From contig NZ_CP009433.1 of NCBI RefSeq assembly GCF_000960995.1, positions 1-64,000 on the forward strand: DNA of 64,000 nucleotides. Direction: 5' to 3'. Made by a program: the position numbers and the translations under genes. This DNA comes from Burkholderia glumae LMG 2196 = ATCC 33617. Its GTDB lineage: Bacteria; Pseudomonadota; Gammaproteobacteria; Burkholderiales; Burkholderiaceae. The notes beneath the pieces are model-generated. The model was not told where the DNA came from. It saw only the letters and a list, made by a program, of their open reading frames with translations, and did no database searches. Below are positions 1-8,900 of this stretch, piece after piece. Position 1 is the stretch's first letter. Each line of letters starts with the position of its first letter.

Positions 1-2885
1 AGGCTCAGGTAGAAGCTGCCCGGTACGAGGATCTCGCCGGACAGCCGGTGGTCGCGCAAGAACGCGTGGCTGCGCGCGCTACAACGCTGCTCGAATACGA
101 TCGAACCGTCCGCGACGTCGACGCGTGCGCCAAGTCCGGCCACCTCGACGCCAGGCGCAACGCCGGCAGCCTCGGCACCGTCCGGTTCGACCCAGTAGCG
201 CTTGCGCTGGAACGGATAGGTCGGCAGCGCAACTTTGACTGGCCGCTCGACGCGGTGCAGCGACTCCCAGTCCAATACCGCGCCGCGCACATACAGTGCC
301 GCCGCACTCTCCAGCATCTGCTCGACTTCCCCGCGCCCCGGGCGCAGGCTCGCCAACGACACCACCTCGCTGTCCGGCCCCAGCGTCTGCCGCGCCAGCG
401 CCGTCAGCGTCGGACGCGCGCCGATTTCCAGCACCACATCCACCCCATGCCCCACCAGCGCCTCGATCCCGAGACCAAACCGCACCGGCGCACGTGTATG
501 CGCCAACCAGTACCCCGCCCCCGCCACTTCCTCGCCCGACACCGCGCCGCTCACGTTCGACACCAGCGGCATCTGCGGTGCCGACAGCTGCGTCGCCTTC
601 AACTGCGCCTCGTACGCCTCCAGCATCGGCTCCACCAGCGGCGAGTGAAACGCATGCGAGCCCGGCAGCCGATCCGTGCGTACCCCCTCCCGCTCCAGCC
701 GCACGCGCAACGCCTCGATCCGTTCCGACGGCCCCGCCACCACCTGCTGCAACGGCCCGTTGAGCGCGGCGATCACCAGCCCGTCCCCCTGCTCCGCCAG
801 CCGCTCGCTTAACGTCGCCGCGTCCAGCATCACCGACAGCATCGCCCCGCCTGCGCAACGGCTCTGCATCAGCCGGCCGCGGCTCGCCACCAGCTTCAGC
901 CCCGCCTCCAGCGTCAACACCCCCGCCGCCTGCGCCGCCATGTACTCGCCCAGGCTGTGTCCCATCACCACCTGCGGCGTCACTCCCCAACTCTCCCACG
1001 TCCGCCTCAACGCATAACCCAGCGCGAACAGCGCCGGCTGCGTGTAGTCCGTGCGGTCCAGCAGCGCAGTCGACGCCCCGTACAGCACCTCCAGCAGCCC
1101 GACCTCCAACTCGCCTTCCAGCACGCTCGCGCATTCGTCCAGCGCCGCCTTGAATACCGGCTCGCACTGGTACAGCTCCCGGCCCATTCCCCCATATTGC
1201 GAACCCTGGCCCGTGAACAGCATCGCCACCCGAGGCCGGCGATTCCGGTACACCCCGCGCAACAGCGCTGGCTGTTCGCCACCCTCGCCGAACCCACGCA
1301 GCCGCGACACCAGCTCCGCTCGCTCGCGCACCACCCATGCCGCGCGCTGCTCGAACGCGCTGCGCCCCGTGTTCGCCGTGTAGCAGATCGACGCCAGATC
1401 CGCCGAGCCTTGCTCCACAAACGAGGCATAACGCTTCGACAGCGCGCGCAGGGCTTCCTCGCTGCGCGCCGACAGCGTCAGCACCTGCGCGCCGCGGCCC
1501 GTGCTCACCGCCTCGCGCACCACCTCCGGTACCGATTCCAGGATCGCGTGCGCATTCGTACCGCTGAAGCCGAACGAACTCACGCCGATCATCTTTAGCG
1601 GTGCGTCGTTTTCCATCAAACGCGTCGGCACCGCCAGCCCGCTGCCGGCCCAGTCGAAACGGGGGTTCGGATCCGCGAAGTTGAGGCTCGCGGGTACTCG
1701 CTGGTGCTGGAGCATCAGCACCGATTTGATCAGCCCCGCGATGCCCGCGGCGGCCTCCAGATGGCCGATGTTGGTTTTCACCGAACCGACAAGCAGCGGC
1801 TGCTGCGCGGTGCGTCCGCGCCCGTAGACCTTCGACAGCGCGGCCAGCTCAATCGGGTCGCCGAGCGGGGTGCCCGTGCCATGCGCCTCGACATAGCCAA
1901 CCGCACCGGCTTCGACGCCGGCGTCCTTCAGCGCGGCTTCCAGCAGGCGCTCCTGCGCCCGGCCGTTCGGCACGGTCAGCCCGCTGCTCGCGCCGTCATG
2001 ATTGATCGCCGTGCCGCGAATCACCGCCAGGATCCGGTCACCATTCGCGCGCGCGTCGTCGAGCCGCTTCAGCACGATCACGCCGGCCCCTTCGCCCCGC
2101 AGATAGCCGTCGGCTGCCGCATCGAACGTGTGGCAGCGGCCGGTCCGCGACAGCGCCCGGATCTTGCAGCAGAACACCGTGGACAGCGGCGACAGCATCA
2201 GCGCGACGCCGCCCGCGAGCGCCATGCCGCATTCACCCATGCGCAGGCTCTGGCACGCCTGGTGGACCGCGACCAGGCTCGCCGAGCACGCCGTGTCGAC
2301 AAGCATCGTCGGCCCCTCGACGCCAAGCACGTAGGCGAGCCGGCCCGCCGCGATGCTCGGTGTGTTGCCGAGGCCCGCGTACGCATCGACACGCCGCGCG
2401 TCACGCCCAAACGCGAGCCGCTCGTAATCATGCCAGCTCACGCCCATGAAAACGCCGCACGAGGCCCCCCGAACCGCGCTCGGCGCGATTCCGGCGTGCT
2501 CGAGCGCTTCCCAGCCCACCTCCAGCAACAGCCGTTGCTGAGGATCGAGCGACACGGCCTCGCGCTCCGAGATGCCGAAGAACGCCGGGTCAAAGCCGTC
2601 CACCGCATCCAGGAAACCGCCGCGCCGCACGTACATCTTGCCCGGTGCCTCCGGATCGGGATCGAAGAAATGGTCAATGTCCCAGCGGTCCGCGGGACTC
2701 TCCGTCGTCACGTCCCGACCGTTCGATAGGACCTCCCAGAAGGCGTCCGGGCCCGCGACGTCGTGCGGAAAACGGCAGCCGATGCCGACGATCGCGATTG
2801 GCTGGCGCTGGGCCCGCTCGAGTGCCTCAACCCGCTCGCGCGCGAGCTTGAGCGCCTGCGCGATCCGTTGCTGTGTGGTAGTCAC
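1..2885 (-). CDS. Type I polyketide synthase, partial (KS-AT-DH...)
   Basis: This modular PKS extends an acyl-ACP chain with a malonyl unit. The frame is open from a GTG at 2885-2883 (GGGGAC upstream) to the left edge, so about 961 residues are visible and the C-terminus is missing. After a short coiled docking-like N-terminus comes a ketosynthase with the Cys motif DTACSAS near residue 198, EAHGTGTPLGDP and KTNIGHLEAA. An acyltransferase follows (GHSLGE near 642, HAFH specificity motif, known to mark malonyl-CoA). The visible end is the start of a dehydratase carrying HRLSGEILVP (HxxxGxxxxP) near 947. It starts 31 nt after the stop of the upstream NRPS-PKS, so it is the next module in the line. 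The AT half is almost identical in DNA to the AT of that neighbour. Confidence 0.93.
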   Translation of the reverse strand, partial: MTTTQQRIAQALKLARERVEALERAQRQPIAIVGIGCRFPHDVAGPDAFWEVLSNGRDVTTESPADRWDIDHFFDPDPEAPGKMYVRRGGFLDAVDGFDPAFFGISEREAVSLDPQQRLLLEVGWEALEHAGIAPSAVRGASCGVFMGVSWHDYERLAFGRDARRVDAYAGLGNTPSIAAGRLAYVLGVEGPTMLVDTACSASLVAVHQACQSLRMGECGMALAGGVALMLSPLSTVFCCKIRALSRTGRCHTFDAAADGYLRGEGAGVIVLKRLDDARANGDRILAVIRGTAINHDGASSGLTVPNGRAQERLLEAALKDAGVEAGAVGYVEAHGTGTPLGDPIELAALSKVYGRGRTAQQPLLVGSVKTNIGHLEAAAGIAGLIKSVLMLQHQRVPASLNFADPNPRFDWAGSGLAVPTRLMENDAPLKMIGVSSFGFSGTNAHAILESVPEVVREAVSTGRGAQVLTLSARSEEALRALSKRYASFVEQGSADLASICYTANTGRSAFEQRAAWVVRERAELVSRLRGFGEGGEQPALLRGVYRNRRPRVAMLFTGQGSQYGGMGRELYQCEPVFKAALDECASVLEGELEVGLLEVLYGASTALLDRTDYTQPALFALGYALRRTWESWGVTPQVVMGHSLGEYMAAQAAGVLTLEAGLKLVASRGRLMQSRCAGGAMLSVMLDAATLSERLAEQGDGLVIAALNGPLQQVVAGPSERIEALRVRLEREGVRTDRLPGSHAFHSPLVEPMLEAYEAQLKATQLSAPQMPLVSNVSGAVSGEEVAGAGYWLAHTRAPVRFGLGIEALVGHGVDVVLEIGARPTLTALARQTLGPDSEVVSLASLRPGRGEVEQMLESAAALYVRGAVLDWESLHRVERPVKVALPTYPFQRKRYWVEPDGAEAAGVAPGVEVAGLGARVDVADGSIVFEQRCSARSHAFLRDHRLSGEILVPGSFYLS
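188..1564. repeat. 1.38 kb near-identical direct repeat over the AT region, copy 1
   Basis: This stretch matches 5793-7169 with a constant offset of 5605 bases and only a handful of mismatches, for example at 234-237 and near 1506. It covers the KS-AT linker, the whole AT and the post-AT linker up to the conserved PTYPFQRKRYWV segment. The flanking KS and DH regions diverge sharply, which points to recent duplication or gene conversion. Confidence 0.93.
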
Positions 2886-2916
2886 CTTGATGTCCCCATA
2901 TCAGTGCGCGTGCCGC

Positions 2917-5900
2917 TCAACGGCGCAGCGACGCCTCGAGGCGCGCCAGTTCCGCATCGACATCGTCCACGGCTTCCGCGGCCGCCGGCTCCGGACTCCC
3001 GATCCCCGCCGCCGGCACGGCTTCGTCCGCCGCCGGCGCGCGCGCAGCCTTTAGCCGCTCGAACAGGAAGTCGGCGCCGAGTTCGACGTTGCCGTAGTCG
3101 AACGCGAAGGTCGCCGGCAATGACAGTCTCAGGTCGCGCTGCACCTTGCTGCGAAACTCGACGGCGGCCAGCGAATCCAGCCCGAGTTCCAGGAAGCCAC
3201 GAGTCGGCGCGACCTCCTCGGCGGAGCGGCCGAGCATCACCGCGATCTGCGCCTGCAGATAGATCGCCAGCGCGTCGCGCAAGGCCGGCAGCGCCAGCGC
3301 GTCGAAGCGGTCGCGCTCGTCGTGGGTCGCGACGCGTGCGGTGTCGGCCGCCTCCGTCGGGAGCCAGTCGGCGAGCAGCTTGCGCACGCCTTCGGACGGT
3401 TCCGTCTGCGCGTAGCGCTGCCAGTCGTCGTTACCGATCACGACCGTGGCCACGTCGGCGCGCCGTGCCGCTTCGATGTGTTTCAGAAGCTCGTCCGGCG
3501 CCAGCAGCTGCAGGCCGCGCGCGGTGGCCTTGTCGCGATGCGCGCGATCGAGCGAGGCTGCCATGCCGACTTCCGCGAACGGCCCCCACTGGATACTCGT
3601 TGCCGGCAGCCCGAGAGTGCGGCGGGCACCGACGAGCGCGTCGAGGTATGCGTTCGCCGCCGCATAATTTGCCTGCCCGGCAGTACCGAACAGCGCGCTG
3701 ATTGACGAGAAACAGACGAAGCAGTCGAGCGGCGCGTCGAGGCTCAGTGCATGCAGGTTGAGTGCGCCCGCGACCTTCGCGTGGAGCGGCACCGCAAACT
3801 CCGCCCAGGATTGGCCGCCCAGCACCCCGTCGCGCAGCGCGCCGGCCGCATGGAAGATGCCCTTAAGCGGAAACGGGCCGGATAGCACGGTCTCATGCCA
3901 TGCGAGGCGCATCGCCGCAGGATCGGCGACGTCGCAGCGAGCCAGATCGACCGTGCAGCCCAGCTGACGCAGTGCGTCGATTGCGGTGGTCGCGGCAGCG
4001 TCAGGGGCGCCGCGCGACATCAGCACGAGCCGCTTGACGCCGGCCTTCGCGAGTTGCTGCGCAAGGCGCAAGCCCAGGCCGCCCAGCCCGCCAGTGATCA
4101 GATAGCTGCCGTTCGACTCCAGCGAAGGCGCGTCCCGGCGGGCTGGTTTCACGCGCCCAAGGCGGGCGGCATGCACCGCGCCGTCCCGAATCGCAAGCTG
4201 CAGTTCGTCAGGTGCGGCGTGCAGCAGCGGCGCCAGTGCGGCGGCCGGGTCGGCCGTCGCCGGATCCAGGTCGATCGTACGGCACCCCCATTCCGGATGC
4301 TCGGCAGCGACTACGCGCGCGAGTCCGATCAGCGTCGCCTGTGCCGCGCGCTCAACGTTCAGCGTACCGCCAGGCTCTTGCGCGCCACGGGTGATGAAGT
4401 TCACCCGAACCGGTCTGTCGACCTGCGTCAAGGCGCCGACGAGTGCGAGTGCGCCACCGCACAGCTGCGCTTGAACGGCGAGCGCATCGGCCGGCACCTC
4501 GGCCCCCACGCCGAGGTCCAGCGCGCGCAGGTCCACGACCTGCAGTGTGCCCTGGCCCGCACGCGCCGCGGCCGCGCGCAGCGTGTCACGCCATGCCGCC
4601 TCGCTCGCCGGATCGGCCAGCGCCACGGTCAGTTCGTCGCTGGTGTGCGATGCCGCATCGATTCGCAGGCAGCGCACACCCACGCCGCGCAATCGGGCGG
4701 CCAGCGCCGCACCGGCTCCCGCGCCGTCGCCGGCGATCAGCACGCAGTCGTCGGCCGGCAGCGGCGAAATCACCAGATCGTCGAGGCGCTGCCAACGGGG
4801 CGCGAACAGACGATCCGTTCCGTCACCCTGCAACAGCGTATGCACCGCGCTTCGATGCAAACGGCGCACCTCGAAGCCACGCACGTGCGCAATCACACGC
4901 CCCGAGTCCTCGAACACCCGGATATCCGCAGTCACGCCGTTTTCTTCACCCTCACCTTGTCGGACGATCCGTGCATGGACCCACAGGCGGTCGGTGGTGG
5001 GGCGGCCGTACAGACGATAGCTGTCGATGCTGAACGGCACATAGATGTAGTCCGTCTTCAGCAACTCCTCGGTTGCGAACTGCCAGCAGCTGTTGAGCAG
5101 TTGGAAACCCGATTCGACGAGGCCGGCGTGGAACGGCCCGTCGATCGGTTCGAGCAGCGCCGGCAAGCGCGTGCGACACAGCGCCTCCGCGTCACCGCGC
5201 CAGATCTCGTCGATCCATCGGAATGAATTGCCCGTGTCCATGCCGGGAATCCACACTTTTGAATAGAAATCGGCGCCCGACAGGTAGTCCGCGCAGCGCG
5301 CCTTGACCCCCTCCAGCTCCGATGCGTCCGGAGCCGGCGGCAGCGCGCGCGGGCCGCGAATGCTGCGGGCCTCGACATGCAGGGTCCACGCCGCGTCGTC
5401 GGCGGGATCGCGTTGCGGTGCGAGCGTGACCATCTCGATCGCATGCGACTGACCGGCCGCCGGCCGCATCACGATCTGCACCGAGCGCCGTCCCGCCTCG
5501 GGCATCACAAACGGCCGCAGGAACAGAATTTCGTCAACGACGCAGCCGGCCTCGCCGTAGACCGCCTCGGCGGCGGCCAGGAACATCGCGATATGCGATG
5601 CGCCGGGTACGACCATCGCGCCAAACAGGCGATGGTGGTCCACATAGGCAGGCCAATCCGGACGGAATTCCGCCTCGAAGCGGACCTCGGCCGAACGCGG
5701 CAGCTTCAGGCGCCGGCCGAGCAGCGTGTGCAGGCCGTTCTCTTCGGACGCCGCATGCCGGTGCGCGGATACATCGGCGTGTTGGCTCGCGTCGACCCAG
5801 TAGCGCTTGCGCTGGAACGGATAGGTCGGCAGCGCAACCTTGATCGGCCGCTCGACGCGGTGCAGCGACTCCCAGTCCAATACCGCGCCGCGCACATACA

Positions 5901-8900
5901 GTGCCGCCGCACTCTCCAGCATCTGCTCGACTTCCCCGCGCCCCGGGCGCAGGCTCGCCAACGACACCACCTCGCTGTCCGGCCCCAGCGTCTGCCGCGC
6001 CAGCGCCGTCAGCGTCGGACGCGCGCCGATTTCCAGCACCACATCCACCCCATGCCCCACCAGCGCCTCGATCCCGAGACCAAACCGCACCGGCGCACGT
6101 GTATGCGCCAACCAGTACCCCGCCCCCGCCACTTCCTCGCCCGACACCGCGCCGCTCACGTTCGACACCAGCGGCATCTGCGGTGCCGACAGCTGCGTCG
6201 CCTTCAACTGCGCCTCGTACGCCTCCAGCATCGGCTCCACCAGCGGCGAGTGAAACGCATGCGAGCCCGGCAGCCGATCCGTGCGTACCCCCTCCCGCTC
6301 CAGCCGCACGCGCAACGCCTCGATCCGTTCCGACGGCCCCGCCACCACCTGCTGCAACGGCCCGTTGAGCGCGGCGATCACCAGCCCGTCCCCCTGCTCC
6401 GCCAGCCGCTCGCTTAACGTCGCCGCGTCCAGCATCACCGACAGCATCGCCCCGCCTGCGCAACGGCTCTGCATCAGCCGGCCGCGGCTCGCCACCAGCT
6501 TCAGCCCCGCCTCCAGCGTCAACACCCCCGCCGCCTGCGCCGCCATGTACTCGCCCAGGCTGTGTCCCATCACCACCTGCGGCGTCACTCCCCAACTCTC
6601 CCACGTCCGCCTCAACGCATAACCCAGCGCGAACAGCGCCGGCTGCGTGTAGTCCGTGCGGTCCAGCAGCGCAGTCGACGCCCCGTACAGCACCTCCAGC
6701 AGCCCGACCTCCAACTCGCCTTCCAGCACGCTCGCGCATTCGTCCAGCGCCGCCTTGAATACCGGCTCGCACTGGTACAGCTCCCGGCCCATTCCCCCAT
6801 ATTGCGAACCCTGGCCCGTGAACAGCATCGCCACCCGAGGCCGGCGATTCCGGTACACCCCGCGCAACAGCGCTGGCTGTTCGCCACCCTCGCCGAACCC
6901 ACGCAGCCGCGACACCAGCTCCGCTCGCTCGCGCACCACCCATGCCGCGCGCTGCTCGAACGCGCTGCGCCCCGTGTTCGCCGTGTAGCAGATCGACGCC
7001 AGATCCGCCGAGCCTTGCTCCACAAACGAGGCATAACGCTTCGACAGCGCGCGCAGGGCTTCCTCGCTGCGCGCCGACAGCGTCAGCACCTGCGCGCCGC
7101 GGCCCGTGCTCGCCGCCTCGCGCACCACCTCCGGTACCGATTCCAGGATCGCGTGCGCATTCGTACCGCCGATCCCGAACGAACTTACGCCGGCAACGCG
7201 CACGCCGCCCTCGGGGCTCCAGGCGCGCAACTGCGTATTGACAAAGAACGGGCTTGCGTCGAACGGAATATCCGGGTTGGTCTGCGTGCAGTGCAGGCTC
7301 GGCGGGATCTCGCCGTGAAATACCGTGAGGACCGCCTTGATCAACCCGGCGACGCCCGCCGCCTGATCGAGGTGTCCGATGTTGGTCTTGACCGAGCCGA
7401 TCGCGCAGAAGCCGGTGTCCTCGGTCGATGCGCGGAACGCCTGCGTCAGCGCGGCGATCTCGATCGGATCGCCGAGCGGCGTCGCCGTGCCATGCGCCTC
7501 GACGTAGCCGATCGCGCGTGGATCGACACCAGCCACCGCGTGCGCCTCCATGATTGCGGCTGCCTGACCGTCGACGCTCGGTGCGGTGTAGCCGACCTTG
7601 CCGGAGCCGTCGTTGTTGATCGCCGTTCCCTTCACCACCGCATAGATGCGGTCCCCGGCCGCGAGCGCGTCGTCGAGCCGTTTCAGCACGACCACGCCAG
7701 CGCCGCTGCCAAACACGGTGCCCGCGCCCTGCCTGTCGAATGCACGACAATGCCCGTCGGGCGACGCCACCATCCCTTCCTGGTACAAATAGCCGATACG
7801 ATGCGGAACGTGGATGCAGACCCCGCCGGCGAGCGCCCCGTCACACTCTCCGCGCAACAGGCTTTGCGCGGCCAGATGCACGGCGACCAGCGAAGTCGAG
7901 CAGGCCGTCTGCACGTTGACGCTTGGACCGTGCAGGTTCAAGCGGTAGCTGACCCGCGTCGGCAGGTGATCCTTCTCGTTGCTGATGCGGATCTGGAAGG
8001 CCGCCGCCGGTGCAGAGTCCGATTCGAGCGGCGCGAGTATCGATTTGTGATAGCCGCTCGCGTCCGAGCCCGCGAATACGCCAATCCTGTCCCCCTCCTT
8101 TTGCGGATCGATGCCGGCATCCTCGAGCGCCTGCCACGCGCATTCGAGAAAGATCCGCTGCTGTGGATCGAGCAGCTCGGCTTCGCGCGGGCTCATGCCG
8201 AAGAAGGTCGCGTCGAACTGGTCAATGTCGTCGAGCACGAAGCCCGCGCGTACGAAGTTCGGATCGGCGAGCAGCGCCGGCGAGACGCCCGCCTCGCGCA
8301 GCTCGGCCTCGCTGAATTCCGTGCGCGATTCGACGCCTTCGCGCAGGTTGCGCCAGAATGCATCGACGCTCGACGCGCCCGGTACCCGCACCCCGATCCC
8401 GACCACGGCAACGCTCGCCGAGCCCACCGGCGTCTCGCCCCGGCCGCGTCCGCATGGCCGGACAACGGCACCGGCCGGCTTGCCGCGCGCGTCGAGATAG
8501 GCGGCCAGCCCGGCCACGGTTGGATTGCGGAAGAACTCGATGCGCGGCACGCGCGTGCCGAACGCCTGCTCGATCTTCTGCTGCATCTGCAGCAGCAACA
8601 CCGAATGGCCACCGAGATCGAAGAAATTGATATCGACGTCCACCTCGGGTGTGCGCAGCACATCCCGCCAGATCGCCTGCACGCGCTCGAGCGTCGATCC
8701 GTGCGCCGCAGCCTGGGGCGCAGACGACGCCGCGCGGGTGAGTGCCGGCAGCCGATTGCGGTCGACCTTGCCGTTGTCGGTCAATGGCACCCGCTCGATG
8801 GGCACGAACCCCGCCGGAATCATGTAGTCGGGCAGTGTGCGGCGCAGACCCTCGCGCCACTGCGCCGAGCGGTCCGCGGCCGCGCCCTCGTCATGCACGA

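Noticed and set aside
5534..7750. 738-codon minus-strand frame in the PKS gene
   Set aside because: Out-of-frame Gly/Ala/Arg-rich reading of the same AT-KS DNA; the true frame has all catalytic motifs.
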